From contig NZ_CP124543.1 of assembly GCF_029953635.1 (NCBI RefSeq), positions 2,707,455-2,771,454 of the forward strand: a stretch of 64,000 bases of DNA. The letters are read 5' to 3'. A model generated the notes under the pieces. That model searched no databases and was not told the DNA's origin. It saw nothing but the letters and a program-made list of their open reading frames with translations. Of the stretch, positions 26,551-36,382 are shown piece after piece. Both the position numbers and the translations under genes were made by a program. The stretch comes from Halotia branconii CENA392. GTDB lineage: Bacteria > Cyanobacteriota > Cyanobacteriia > Cyanobacteriales > Nostocaceae. Numbering within the stretch: the first letter of the stretch is position 1; every line of letters begins with the position of its first letter.

Positions 26551-28227
26551 TTACACTACTATTTGCAGAGATTCTTTTGAACCAGCCAAGTTATTTTCAT
26601 TGGAATACGAGGAAACCAAGTTATTTGCATCGAGATACTCTGACTGTTCTTGAGACTTGATCACATGAGTCAAGTATTCATAATGTGAGGGCAAAGTAGC
26701 ACTTAGATAATTAGCTCTTTCTTGAATTGCCATAAATGTGGCTTTGGCATTTTGGTCTTCAACATGCTCTAGAACAGGTAAGCTGCTTTCTGGCATGTAA
26801 TTTAACCCCAGCAACATAACTGAATAAGAGTAAGATTCAAAACCGTGAAATTTCGGATTGATGTTTTTATTATTTGGCAGCCTATTTTTCCATAACTTGA
26901 ATTTTTCACGTAGTTCTTCTGGAACTTTAATATTGTGCTTTGTTGCCTTCCAAAACTCTGTGTCTACTCTGTCACTGGCATAGTAATGGAGGATCAAGAA
27001 GTCCCGGACACCATCTATGCAATCGGCAATAACTTTGTTGTAACTGTTAATTATCTCTTCATTGGATGATTTATTGGGAAAATGATTAACTAATTCTTCG
27101 ATCGCATGTTGAATGAAGAAGATTCCACTAGACTCTAGCGGTTCTACAAATCCACTAGAAAGACCAATTGCTACGCAGTTTTTCACCCATGAGTTGCGGT
27201 TACGTCCAACTTTCATCTTGATATGAGATGCTTTGCAATTATCACAAGCTTCTCCCAAATGCTCTCTAAATTCTTTTTCAGCCTCCTCTGGAGAAATAAA
27301 TGCACTGGAGTAAACGTACCCTGAGCCACTTCTGCTATACAATGGCGTATTCCACACCCAACCATTGTTTAGTGCAGTTGCTGTTGTATAGGGTTTAATA
27401 CCGTTTTTTTGCATATCGGTTGGTAACTGCATGGCGATCGCGCTGTCGCAAAGTAACGACTCTGCATAAGAAATAAATGGCTCACCCAAAACTTTATTAA
27501 TCAACAGACCACGAAAACCAGTACAGTCTATAAAAATGTCGCCATTAATACTACCATGTTCTTTAGTATTGATGTGATCTATGTTTCCGTCTTCTGTTAG
27601 CTTTACATCTATCACATCATCAACAATTTGTTTTACACCCCTACACATTGCAAAATCTTTCATAAATTTTGCCAGCAGATTAGCATCAAAATGATAGGCA
27701 TAAGGGTACTGAATCTTTAAATTATTAAGGATATTTTTCTTAGCAATATGTTGAGAGGAAAATTCATTTTGAACTTTCTCATCAAAAACCTGCCCATCCA
27801 GATATCTGGGAGATTTTTGATTGTCACATAGCCAGGGTATTAAAAAACAGGCATAATCGAATGGTTCTTGATTTTTCTTGATTTTCAGCCACCATTCAGA
27901 GATATCAAAACCATCTATTACTTCATATCTCTGAAAGGGATGATAAAAATGTTGTCTTTTAGCATTCCAGTCAACAAATTTAATCCCCATTTTATAGGTA
28001 GCATGACATTTGGGCATCCATTCATATTCTTGTAAACCCAGAAAATCAAAGAATAACTTGATAGTACTAAAAGTTGCCTCGCCAACTCCAATTGTTGTGA
28101 TATTAGATGATTCAATCAAAGTAATATGAACATTTTTATCTAAAGCTTTGCTTAGATAAGCAGCAGTCATCCAACCAGCAGAACCACCACCAACGATTAC
28201 AATATTCTTAATATATTCGTCGGACAT
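26551..28227 (-). CDS. Flavin-dependent tryptophan halogenase family protein
   Basis: A 558-aa FADH2-dependent halogenase homologue that would make HOCl or HOBr from a flavin hydroperoxide and halogenate an aromatic ring. GGGSAGW (about 13-19) is the FAD motif. GVGEATFSTI (47-56) precedes the catalytic Lys79 in HATYKMGIKF, the same number as in PrnA. W290-V-W292-N-T-P is the WxWxxP motif, and VEPLESSG (361-368) carries the Glu365/Ser366 pair matching PrnA Glu346/Ser347. All catalytic features are present, so it should be active with a flavin reductase, none of which is in the operon. Regiochemistry and whether free Trp is the substrate are unknown. Confidence 0.92.
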   Translation of the reverse strand: MSDEYIKNIVIVGGGSAGWMTAAYLSKALDKNVHITLIESSNITTIGVGEATFSTIKLFFDFLGLQEYEWMPKCHATYKMGIKFVDWNAKRQHFYHPFQRYEVIDGFDISEWWLKIKKNQEPFDYACFLIPWLCDNQKSPRYLDGQVFDEKVQNEFSSQHIAKKNILNNLKIQYPYAYHFDANLLAKFMKDFAMCRGVKQIVDDVIDVKLTEDGNIDHINTKEHGSINGDIFIDCTGFRGLLINKVLGEPFISYAESLLCDSAIAMQLPTDMQKNGIKPYTTATALNNGWVWNTPLYSRSGSGYVYSSAFISPEEAEKEFREHLGEACDNCKASHIKMKVGRNRNSWVKNCVAIGLSSGFVEPLESSGIFFIQHAIEELVNHFPNKSSNEEIINSYNKVIADCIDGVRDFLILHYYASDRVDTEFWKATKHNIKVPEELREKFKLWKNRLPNNKNINPKFHGFESYSYSVMLLGLNYMPESSLPVLEHVEDQNAKATFMAIQERANYLSATLPSHYEYLTHVIKSQEQSEYLDANNLVSSYSNENNLAGSKESLQIVV

Positions 28228-28282
28228 ATTATAAATTACTCCTATTTTTTAAAAGACGTGTTTTCTCAGTTGAATAAGTTAA

Positions 28283-28999
28283 TTATCCAATTTTTAATGG
28301 ATAATTAACTTTATGAGTATTGGCATAAACCAAAAGGTCATCTGTAAACTTTGTAAATACTGTAAATAGTTTGTCGACCAATTTAAAGGCTTCTTGTCGA
28401 GTTTGTTCTGGCAATGTAATGTCTTTGATAAATTGACCAATATCTGTTGATGAACCTGCCATGTGTCCAGTTTCCACAGCTAGATGAAAATCCGCAAAAT
28501 ATCTACATTCTTTTTGAGTAATTTCTTTAATTTCTTTACCAACTTTGGCAGCAGTTGAAAACATAACATTGCCAGTAGCTTCAGTGACTTCAATTACTAT
28601 CAACTTCTGGATAGGAGTAGCTTGCAATGTATATCGATAAAGTTGATAGTTTAACCAACGAGCATTTTTGGTTTCTTCACTCCACAAAAATCTTAATGCA
28701 TCACTAAATTTCATGGATTTGTCAACTTCTAAGTTTTTCAAATCTTCTAAAAACCATAACCAATGATGGTCATCTTCATAAGTATGTTTATTAATAAGTT
28801 TTTGAATAGGATCATCCGTTGGTTCTGCTCGTAAAAAATACTTATTTAGTTCCCCAAAACCCATCACGAAGGGAGCCGCGCAAGGTGACCAAGCTAATCT
28901 CTGCCTGGGATCTATGCTTTTGTTTTGCATAAAATCGAATAATGGCAATTGAGAAAACTCTTGTTTTTTGTTTTCAATTTGTATAAGTACATCTTTCAT
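28283..28999 (-). CDS. Heme-oxygenase-like diiron protein (HDO-type, 'iron-containing redox enzyme')
   Basis: A 238-aa all-helical protein. It carries the six-ligand pattern of heme-oxygenase-like diiron oxidases/oxygenases: E75 and H78 (or H79) in YEDDHHW, E140 in VTEATGN, and H172, E176, H179 in FHLAVETGH. The H-x3-E-x2-H spacing equals the H-x3-D-x2-H of SznF. Known members cleave C-C bonds (UndA, BesC) or N-oxygenate (SznF). It is the first gene of the operon with the halogenase (55-base gap) and FMO, with a long AT-rich leader upstream. A diiron role is inferred from the ligands; the substrate is unknown. Confidence 0.75.
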   Translation of the reverse strand: MKDVLIQIENKKQEFSQLPLFDFMQNKSIDPRQRLAWSPCAAPFVMGFGELNKYFLRAEPTDDPIQKLINKHTYEDDHHWLWFLEDLKNLEVDKSMKFSDALRFLWSEETKNARWLNYQLYRYTLQATPIQKLIVIEVTEATGNVMFSTAAKVGKEIKEITQKECRYFADFHLAVETGHMAGSSTDIGQFIKDITLPEQTRQEAFKLVDKLFTVFTKFTDDLLVYANTHKVNYPLKIG

Positions 29000-29851
29000 G
29001 TTTAGTAAGCCTATTTCAAAGGTTAGGTTTTGTCTGTAAATGTAGATAAAATCAGCAACAAAATTACTAAATAGTGCAAAGACTTCAGATAGTAAGAAAT
29101 AAAATATTAGTTGCTGTCAAAATAGAGATCGCAAGATTTAAAGATAAATTAGATGTAATTTATCTGTTTTACTCATCAAGAGTTATTATCTACACTAATT
29201 CTTGTGAGAGCTTAAAACAAGCTGTTGGGGAAAGTTATTCTCTGCTCAATACAAAAAATAGATCATCATAGTAATGATTATTGGATGCGTTAAACAAATT
29301 TTCACAGCGATTTACTATCTAAATGCATAAATTTAAAAATCAGTTTTAAACTATTCAATCTAGAAAAAATTAGTTACTTCATCAAGAACATATAGGTTAA
29401 AAAGAACACAAAGCTCATAAATTAAAGGAGAACTAACTTTAATTAATTAAAGTTGTCAGTAGATTATCTTGAAAAACAATTTACTATTACATCACATTGA
29501 ATACAGCACATATTTTCTACTTACCCTACTGTTAATGTGTTGCAAAATATAGTTAATTGTTTAAAGCTTGAAACTATACCATCATTGTTGTATTTTTTTC
29601 TTAAAAAAGATAACAGTAATTATCCGTGTTTATAAAACTTTAATTAATACACTTAAACTAATACTGAGTGACGAAAATTACATTTTTCACAGCATATTAA
29701 GTAGTTTATGCTATATTTTGTGAAGTAAATTATACCATTAAATATTTTTATTCTGACAAGCTTCTAGTTTTCGAGAAGGCTTCGCCAATGTGTCTACGCT
29801 GAGATTGATTAAGAGTCGGCAAAAAAGTCACAGAAAAACGCCTAGTAACAC
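29000..29851. other. AT-rich non-coding leader of the halogenase operon
   Basis: No gene seen on either strand; short open frames lack ribosome-binding sites and homology. This region should hold the promoter of the minus-strand operon. The stretch 29765-29800 (TTTTCGAGAAGGCTTCGCC and following) looks like another dispersed cyanobacterial repeat. Confidence 0.5.
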
Positions 29852-29990
29852 TAGTAGTTCACCAACCCAATATTGCCGTGTAGACCTAGCAGGGGGGCAG
29901 GGCGCAAGGGAGAGAATCTTTCCCCTCTGCTCCCTGCTAATAGCCCCGAAGCCTACCTCCACCTGTCATTTTTGATTTGACAGACCACTA
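29852..29990. repeat. MITE-like dispersed repeat, copy B
   Basis: It aligns with 7808-7961: TAGTAGTTCACCAACCC at the left, CACCTGTCATTTTTGATTTG and ACAGACCACTA at the right, and a G-rich then C/T-rich centre. Here the centre has no 9-bp tandem expansion, so that expansion is specific to copy A. Confidence 0.6.
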
Positions 29991-30053
29991 GCTCCTAGTC
30001 CCTGAACTCAACAAGATGTACCTCACTAAAACGATAAGTGCTGTATCTTGCTT

Positions 30054-31217
30054 TTAACTTTTGATCAAAGGTAGTGTGACAGTAAATGTTGTACCGAAGC
30101 TAACTTCACTATTAACTGTAATCTTACCTCCGTATGCATCAACACACTTTTTGACTATTGCTAATCCCAAGCCAGTGCCTGGGGTTGTACCGACGTTTTC
30201 TGCCCGATGGAAAGGCTGAAAGAGTTGTTTTTGGTCGTTTTGAGGAATGCCAATGCCCCAATCTTGAATCTGAAATATGACTGAGTGTTCTTGAGCAATT
30301 AGCTGAAACTGAACTTGACCGCCAGGTAATGAATACTTAATCGCATTGCCGAGTAAATTACCTAATATGTGACGCAACAAACTTTCGTCCCATACAGCCT
30401 CGGTTAGTTCTCCAAAACTAGCGAAAACTAAAGTAAGATGCTTCTCTTTAACATTGAGTTGAGCTTCTTCAACCAATTGACGGCAGAATGCTTCTAAGTT
30501 TAAGGGACTAAATTGACACGAAAGTTTACCTGAATCAGCTCTACCAATCAGTGACACCTCATCTAACATTTGTGCCATATTTTTGATTGCCGAACGAATC
30601 ATCTGTAAATGAGTATGTTTTTTCTCTTTAGTTAATTTATCGTCGTTGTTTTGTAGCAACCCAGCAGCCAAGAGAATAGTATTTAAAGGATTGCGGATGT
30701 CATGAGAGAGCATCGAAACAAATTCCGATTTAAATTGGTTAAGTTCATTGGCTTTTACCAGTTCCGCAGTTCGTTCATCAACTCGGCTTTGTAATGACTG
30801 ATTAACAGTGCGTAATGTTTCTAAAACTTGCTTACGTTCAATTGCATAATGTACAGAACGAACTAAAACATCTGTATTCACCTGTCGTTTTACTAGATAA
30901 TCTTGCGCCCCCTGTCGAACTGCTTCAATTGCCAGTTCTTCATCGTTGGTATTTGTAAGTACAACAATGGGGATGCTGGGAGCATTAATCATCAAAGGAG
31001 GCAAAGATGACAATCCTTGACTGTCAGGCAGAGTAAGATCTAACAGAATTACATCATAAGTATCTTTACGTATTTCTTGAAGAGCTTCTTGTAATCTTTT
31101 GACATGAACCAGTGTAAACTCTTTGGACTGGGCTTGCTTCAGAAACTCTTGCAACAGCCTAGCTTCAGCCAGATTGTCCTCAATTAACAAGATTTTTACT
31201 AAGTAGCTCGCAGTCAT
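30054..31217 (-). CDS. Response-regulator receiver / histidine kinase hybrid
   Basis: A 387-aa cytoplasmic two-component protein. Residues about 8-125 form a receiver (acidic LLIEDN, phospho-acceptor Asp in DVILLDLTLPD, late Lys in YLVKRQV). A coiled-coil linker (about 130-165) leads to HisKA with the phospho-acceptor His in MLSHDIRNPLN, then HATPase_c with 'GNAIKYSLPGG' (N box), 'DWGIGI' (G1) and 'GTGLGLAI' (G2). No sensor or membrane segment is seen, so input probably comes by phosphotransfer to the receiver. It follows the phytochrome and its response regulator in the same direction and may take signal from them. Confidence 0.92.
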   Translation of the reverse strand: MTASYLVKILLIEDNLAEARLLQEFLKQAQSKEFTLVHVKRLQEALQEIRKDTYDVILLDLTLPDSQGLSSLPPLMINAPSIPIVVLTNTNDEELAIEAVRQGAQDYLVKRQVNTDVLVRSVHYAIERKQVLETLRTVNQSLQSRVDERTAELVKANELNQFKSEFVSMLSHDIRNPLNTILLAAGLLQNNDDKLTKEKKHTHLQMIRSAIKNMAQMLDEVSLIGRADSGKLSCQFSPLNLEAFCRQLVEEAQLNVKEKHLTLVFASFGELTEAVWDESLLRHILGNLLGNAIKYSLPGGQVQFQLIAQEHSVIFQIQDWGIGIPQNDQKQLFQPFHRAENVGTTPGTGLGLAIVKKCVDAYGGKITVNSEVSFGTTFTVTLPLIKS

Positions 31218-31397
31218 AATCTTCTGGTTTCACCTTTTGGTGTCCCTCTATCTTGAAAGTTAATAATTGGGCATGGGGCAGCACTTCGACTACGCCCTTC
31301 GGCTGCGCTCAGGCTAAACTCAGTAACCGGGGCAGAGTACAGGGTGCAGAGGGGAGTTAAGAAAATACCCTGAATTTGTACCTCATTTTCAATATTT

Positions 31398-31444
31398 CTC
31401 CCTGCTCCCTGCTCCCTGCTCCCCTGCTTCCCCTGCCTCCCCTA
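31398..31444. repeat. Short tandem repeat (CTCCCTG)n
   Basis: Three exact 7-base units CTCCCTG (31398-31418) run into diverged CTCCCCTG, CTTCCCCTG and CCTCCCCTA units, ending just after the response regulator stop codon. Confidence 0.8.
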
Positions 31445-31446
31445 CT

Positions 31447-31893
31447 TCATTGCGATGGTAATGTAACGATAGAAAGCCAGAAATCCTCAATTCCCTTGAC
31501 AATTTGGAATAGCTGATTGAGGTTGCGAGATTTAGTGATGTAGCAGTTTACATGCAAGTCGTAGCTATGGAAAATGTCATCCTCGTTTTTTGAGGTTGTC
31601 AATACTACTACTGGAATGCGTTTGAGTACAGGGTCAGCTTTGATCTCGGCCAGCACCTCTCGACCATCCTTTTTGGGCAAGTTTAAGTCTAGCAAAATCA
31701 AGTCGGGGCGGGGTGCATCAGCATACTCGCCTTCTTGACGTAAAAAAGCCATAGCGTCTACGCCATCTCTAACTATCACCACTTGGTGAGGCACTAAGCT
31801 ATTTTTTAAGGCTTCTTGAATTAAGCGGATATCGGCTTTATTATCCTCAACCAAAAATATTGTTTTGTGTTTTTCTTCCGTTTCTACGCTCAC
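31447..31893 (-). CDS. Rcp1-like response regulator
   Basis: A single-domain receiver of 148 aa with the GTG start at 31893, which lies 7 bases after GGAGGA; a longer frame from 31941 has no such site. [12 protein letters not shown] gives the acidic pocket, [14 protein letters not shown] the phospho-acceptor Asp, VVLTTS the Thr, and CYITKSR the Lys. The C-terminal extension '[18 protein letters not shown]' is typical of Rcp1-type regulators that pair with cyanobacterial phytochromes and dimerise without a DNA-binding domain. Its start overlaps the phytochrome stop by 47 bases, so the two are translationally coupled. Confidence 0.92.
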   Translation of the reverse strand: MSVETEEKHKTIFLVEDNKADIRLIQEALKNSLVPHQVVIVRDGVDAMAFLRQEGEYADAPRPDLILLDLNLPKKDGREVLAEIKADPVLKRIPVVVLTTSKNEDDIFHSYDLHVNCYITKSRNLNQLFQIVKGIEDFWLSIVTLPSQ

Positions 31894-34147
31894 GCTCACG
31901 TCCTCCGACTGGAATCGTAAAGTAGAAGGTTGCGCCTTCATCTAGTTGTGACTCAACCCATATCCGACCCCGGTGACATTCAATAATCTTCTTGCATATC
32001 GCTAAGCCCATACCTGTACCGGGATACTCATCCCGTGTATGCAGACGTTGAAAGATGACGAAAATGCGATCGCTAAACTGGGGATCAATGCCAATACCAT
32101 TATCTTTTACCCAGAACAACCATTCATCCTCTAGTCTTTCTGCTCCTATATGAATTTGTGGTGGTTGGTCACTACGGAACTTAATGGCGTTGGCAATTAG
32201 ATTCTGAAATAGTTGCATTAGCTGTGTGCTACCAGCCATCACTGTCGGTAGAGCATCGTGGGTGATTGTAGCCCCAGTTTCTAAAATGCGTTGACGTAAA
32301 TTACTGAGAGCGCGCTCTAAGGCTGTCTCTACTTCAGTTAGTTGAAAAGCGATCGCCTGAGTATCCACTTTTGAGTATACCAGTACGTCATCAATCAATG
32401 TCTGCATGAGGCTGACTCCCTCTACAGCATAAGTGATAAATTCATTAGCATCTTCATCAAGTTCTCCTTGATAGCGCATCTCCAATAACTGCACATAATT
32501 TGCTACTTGATTGAGTGGTTCTTGCAAATCATGGGAGGCGACGTAGGCAAACTTTTTCAGTTCGGCATTAGAACGTTCTAAATCTTGAGCTAACTGTGCC
32601 AATTCATCAGCTTGACGCAGCACAATATTCACAATAGCTTTGCGTAGTTCTAAGGCTGCTTTTACTTCTACATATTGCCAAGGTAAAGATGTGAGACGAA
32701 CGGTTTCTTTCCACAGTTCAAATGATTTGCGCGGACACAAACGCACATTTCCTTCTGTTTGGCTTACTTCAAACGCTTTATGAGGATCACCACCCCAATT
32801 AACAGTTTGAATTACTTCCGGTCGAAACCACAAAACATAATTACGCCGAGAAATCGGAATCGCTAATAAACCGCTGGCAACATTCTTAAATCTTTCGGCA
32901 TCCGGATAAACTTGTGGCAGAGAATCTGTGTAGAAAACTTCTTCATCAACGTTATTCTTGAGCCACTGAACTAAATAATTGAGGTCTTCTTCTTGAGGAG
33001 TTTCACCAATCACTGTACAATGGTCGCCAAAACATACAGCTGCTCCTTGAGCGCTGGTTAAATTGAGGAGATTTGGCTGGTGTTTAACTAAACCATCAAT
33101 AAAGTTTTCTTCTTGAGACATATATTCAACCAAAAGTGATTGAATGTGTGTCAAACTCATGCGATAATCGTAGTTTTCTGTTTCTTCTCTGGCTGAGATT
33201 TCTGAAAATATGACTCGTCCCAAAAATTCACATGCTTTGCGTAACTCGTAGGAAACATATTTGGGTGATTGATGATGGCAAGCAATTAATCCCCAAAGTT
33301 TTTGGTCTTTAATTAACGAGATAGTCAACGAAGCACCTACACCCATATTGTGTAAGTATTCTGTATGACAAGAAGCAGCACTTCTAAGAATTGAGTTAGT
33401 TAAATCAACAGGGCGATCGCTAACCGGATTATTCGCAGGTAAAATTTGTACAGGTTCGGCGTAAGCATCCGGGATTAATCTAATCGAATTAGAAGCAAAT
33501 AATTTTCTAGCTGGTTTGGGAATATCTGATTCGGGATAATGTAGTCCTAGATAGGGTTCTAGACTTGCTAGTTTTTCTTCTGCAACTACAGAACCATGCC
33601 CATCATCATCAAATTTATACAGCATCACCCGATCAAATCCCGTGACTTTTCGCACTTCTTGGACAATAATTTGACAAAAGTCACGCAGATTTGAGGTTTT
33701 TTCTAACTGATTAATGGAAGCTCTCGCTAGATGATAAAAGCTTAAAAAGGGAATATTTTCCCGTGAAATAGCTGGTTCTAATTCTAAAATCAAAAATCCT
33801 TCTGCATTCCGGTGAAAAACTGCGTCGAATACTACGTAATCATCACCTTTCTTTCTCACCCAAATTTTTGTAGGATTGATAAATTCCAGATTATCTTCTG
33901 ATAATCCAACTTTAATTCTTTCAATTTGGAAGGGATCAAGTAAATCTTCAAGCTTTTTGTGCAACATATTTTCGGGATTGATACCGAAAACATTCCAGGT
34001 ATTACTACTAATTTGTAAGATTTTTAATTCCGGCTCTTCTAAAACTAAAAGCACCCCGTGAGGCTGAATTTGTCTAAAAAGATGAATTGGAGCTTCTTTT
34101 AAGCTATTTACATTAATATCTGGCAATTGTAAATCTATTCTCATCAT
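31847..34147 (-). CDS. Phytochrome histidine kinase (Cph1/AphA type)
   Basis: A 766-aa red/far-red photoreceptor kinase with order PAS (about 18-125), GAF (about 145-310), PHY (about 325-500), HisKA and HATPase_c. The bilin-attachment Cys260-His261 lies in [10 protein letters not shown], and the DIP motif (208-210) is present. The N-terminus has no Cys before [11 protein letters not shown], so phycocyanobilin is bound at the GAF Cys as in Cph1 rather than biliverdin at an N-terminal Cys. The phospho-acceptor His is in [11 protein letters not shown], with 'NAIKFRSD', 'DNGIGI' and 'GTGMGLAI' ATP boxes. The overlapping receiver gene is the likely phosphate acceptor. Confidence 0.95.
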   Translation of the reverse strand: MMRIDLQLPDINVNSLKEAPIHLFRQIQPHGVLLVLEEPELKILQISSNTWNVFGINPENMLHKKLEDLLDPFQIERIKVGLSEDNLEFINPTKIWVRKKGDDYVVFDAVFHRNAEGFLILELEPAISRENIPFLSFYHLARASINQLEKTSNLRDFCQIIVQEVRKVTGFDRVMLYKFDDDGHGSVVAEEKLASLEPYLGLHYPESDIPKPARKLFASNSIRLIPDAYAEPVQILPANNPVSDRPVDLTNSILRSAASCHTEYLHNMGVGASLTISLIKDQKLWGLIACHHQSPKYVSYELRKACEFLGRVIFSEISAREETENYDYRMSLTHIQSLLVEYMSQEENFIDGLVKHQPNLLNLTSAQGAAVCFGDHCTVIGETPQEEDLNYLVQWLKNNVDEEVFYTDSLPQVYPDAERFKNVASGLLAIPISRRNYVLWFRPEVIQTVNWGGDPHKAFEVSQTEGNVRLCPRKSFELWKETVRLTSLPWQYVEVKAALELRKAIVNIVLRQADELAQLAQDLERSNAELKKFAYVASHDLQEPLNQVANYVQLLEMRYQGELDEDANEFITYAVEGVSLMQTLIDDVLVYSKVDTQAIAFQLTEVETALERALSNLRQRILETGATITHDALPTVMAGSTQLMQLFQNLIANAIKFRSDQPPQIHIGAERLEDEWLFWVKDNGIGIDPQFSDRIFVIFQRLHTRDEYPGTGMGLAICKKIIECHRGRIWVESQLDEGATFYFTIPVGGRERERRNGRKTQNNIFG

Positions 34148-34739
34148 GATCCTCCATTATTTGGGAGCATCCAAAGTAGAGTATACGTCAGGTAGAAACA
34201 CTACTTAGATGTTAAGTATATAAGAAGTATTTGCTTTTTGGGAATTGAGTCAAATGAAATGATGAAGGCTAAAAACTTACTTATTCTGTGTTTTTTAGCA
34301 TTATGGCTCATTTATTATCTGCCATTTCTGTCAAATTCAGAATTATTTATAATTGGTAACTTTTAGTCCCTCAGTTAAATTTTGCAGTGTTGATCTTTAA
34401 GTTACTTGCGATTTACAGTTTAGCAGGCAGTAAAGCTGAATACAGACAAGAAATATAAAAAAATAAATGATTGAACAATGTATCGTACATGTACTTATGT
34501 GAAAAATAAATAATTTTTTTATCCAAGTTAGTATTTTGATGTAAAACTCAAGATTTTTTGTAAAAATACAGCATTTTGCAAGTAAATGAAGTACACCTCC
34601 AATACTGTTCGGTTAAGCATTTTTAACTTGAAATTGCGCTTTGGGTAAAGGGTAAAGGATGAAGAAATAAACCCTTTCCCCCATGCCCCATGCCCATTTT
34701 CATCTGGTATACGTAGTTGATGATGGCTACTTATGCAAA
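34148..34739. other. Intergenic region between phytochrome and glycosyltransferase genes
   Basis: AT-rich, no gene supported. The phytochrome promoter should lie in its first few hundred bases. Near 34640-34700 there is repetitive 'GGGTAAAGGGTAAAGG' and 'CCCATGCCCCATGCCC' sequence. Confidence 0.45.
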
Positions 34740-36215
34740 TCAAATCCAAGAGTTAAACCACATCCGCAAAGGTTTATAACCTTCAGGAGTAAGGGGTAGA
34801 CCTAAATAAACAGGCATCCAAAAAATAAACGCAGCCAAAATAATAAAAGTAATAGTGACACCTACTACCCGAACCTGCTGATAATAACTACGAAGACATT
34901 GATCAACAAACCAAGCGATCGCTAAAAATGCAAATATTACAGCCGTCATGTAATGGTAAATAAAAACGCACCTTGTTACCTTCATCCAAGGTACTAAATT
35001 AACGGCATAGTTGGACACTAAATATAAGGCAATCCATGTATCAATACCTAGCGTTTTATTGACGAATATACGCTTGTGCCGCATCGCATATATAATAATT
35101 TGTCCGATTAACAAACTCAATAAAAATATAATAGCTGTCAGACCAAACCACCACAAAAAAGGGTTGCCCATTGCATGGATATCATAAATCACTTTTCCAG
35201 CACCAGCAGGCAAAGGAGGCCCCAACACAGGTAGGGGATCGCTAAAACTTTGAGCCGTTTGATAATAATAAGCTATTGGTCGAGTCATCAAAGGCCATTT
35301 ATACCAAGCAGCACAGTAAGGATGAACTTTGGCAGTATTACCACCTAGATTTTCGTGAAACGCCAATATTTGCTTATGTATTTCTATCAATCCATATTTA
35401 GGATTTAATTGTAAATGAGGAATCCAAATTAAACTGTAAACTGCAAGGGGAACAATTCCTAGAAAAAAGATAATTTGGATAATATTTAATTGGGTTAAAT
35501 TTTGCAGCAAAGATGGCTGAGGAATTGGCATATTAGCAGGAAAATCATCTATAACATCTGTTGACTGCTTTATTATTTTAGCTATTCGTTGCCATATCAA
35601 ACTGATACTCCAAACTAGATATATACCTAACAGAAAAAATAAACCATTCCACTTCGTAGCAACTGATGCCCCAAAAGCTATGCCAGCAAATATTAAGTAA
35701 AATGTTCTTTTTTGTCTGCGATTTGCCAATGCTAATAAGAACAATAACTGCCCTAATAAACCAAACAAAACTATATAAATATTAATCAAGGCATAGCGAG
35801 ACTCGACAAGAAAGATGCCATCACAGGCTGTGAATAAGCCAGCAAGTAAAGCAAAACTGCGACGATAACTTAACTGATAAGCAATACCCGTCACAATTAC
35901 AGGAATAAATGACCCACAAAAGGCATTCATCCAGCGATAACTCCAAGGCGATCGCAGCGAACCTGTTAGCCCATTTACCGTCTCATGCCAAAATGGAACA
36001 TGACTACCTAGCCATATTCCGATTGCTATCATATATTTACCTAATGGTGGATGACCATCAAAAAATGGCACATGGGTAAGATAGTTATTACCAAATTTGG
36101 CATAATAAACTTCATCAAATACCAAAGTGTTAAATCTGTCTATTCCCCAAAACCGCAAGGCAAGTGAGAGTAGAAATATACCCGTAAGTCCAACTCGGAA
36201 CCACTTTTTAGTCAT
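34740..36215 (-). CDS. Dolichyl-phosphate-mannose-protein mannosyltransferase-like (PMT, GT39) protein
   Basis: A 491-aa polytopic membrane protein with about ten hydrophobic segments. The N-terminal loop after helix 1 carries Asp34-Glu35 in LVFDEVYYAKFG, the catalytic acid pair of PMT enzymes, followed by 'GHPPLGKYMIAIGIWLG'. A large external loop (about 280-325) holds 'WPLMTRPIAYYY', and the C-terminal half has the PMT 4TM domain ('VNLVPWMKVTRCVFIYHYM' region). It would transfer a sugar from a lipid phosphate carrier to protein or another acceptor on the outer face. Acceptor unknown. It is divergent from the peptide-binding lipoprotein gene. Confidence 0.9.
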   Translation of the reverse strand: MTKKWFRVGLTGIFLLSLALRFWGIDRFNTLVFDEVYYAKFGNNYLTHVPFFDGHPPLGKYMIAIGIWLGSHVPFWHETVNGLTGSLRSPWSYRWMNAFCGSFIPVIVTGIAYQLSYRRSFALLAGLFTACDGIFLVESRYALINIYIVLFGLLGQLLFLLALANRRQKRTFYLIFAGIAFGASVATKWNGLFFLLGIYLVWSISLIWQRIAKIIKQSTDVIDDFPANMPIPQPSLLQNLTQLNIIQIIFFLGIVPLAVYSLIWIPHLQLNPKYGLIEIHKQILAFHENLGGNTAKVHPYCAAWYKWPLMTRPIAYYYQTAQSFSDPLPVLGPPLPAGAGKVIYDIHAMGNPFLWWFGLTAIIFLLSLLIGQIIIYAMRHKRIFVNKTLGIDTWIALYLVSNYAVNLVPWMKVTRCVFIYHYMTAVIFAFLAIAWFVDQCLRSYYQQVRVVGVTITFIILAAFIFWMPVYLGLPLTPEGYKPLRMWFNSWI

Positions 36216-36382
36216 CAGTCACTCTAAACCCTGTTAACACAAAAATTAGACCTATTACTCACGTTAATATGCATGTCGCCCACATTGATTGTGAAAATTT
36301 TGGGGTAAGAGCCAAATGTATAGTATGATAGCTGACTTCTGATTTCAAACATTTAAATAATATGACTTGGTTTTGTTTATCT

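Noticed and set aside
31847..34147. Bacteriophytochrome binding biliverdin at an N-terminal Cys
   Set aside because: No Cys before the QPHG motif; the GAF Cys260-His261 is present instead.
34528..34749. 73-codon minus-strand frame before the PMT-like gene
   Set aside because: AT-rich, no homology, no ribosome-binding site.
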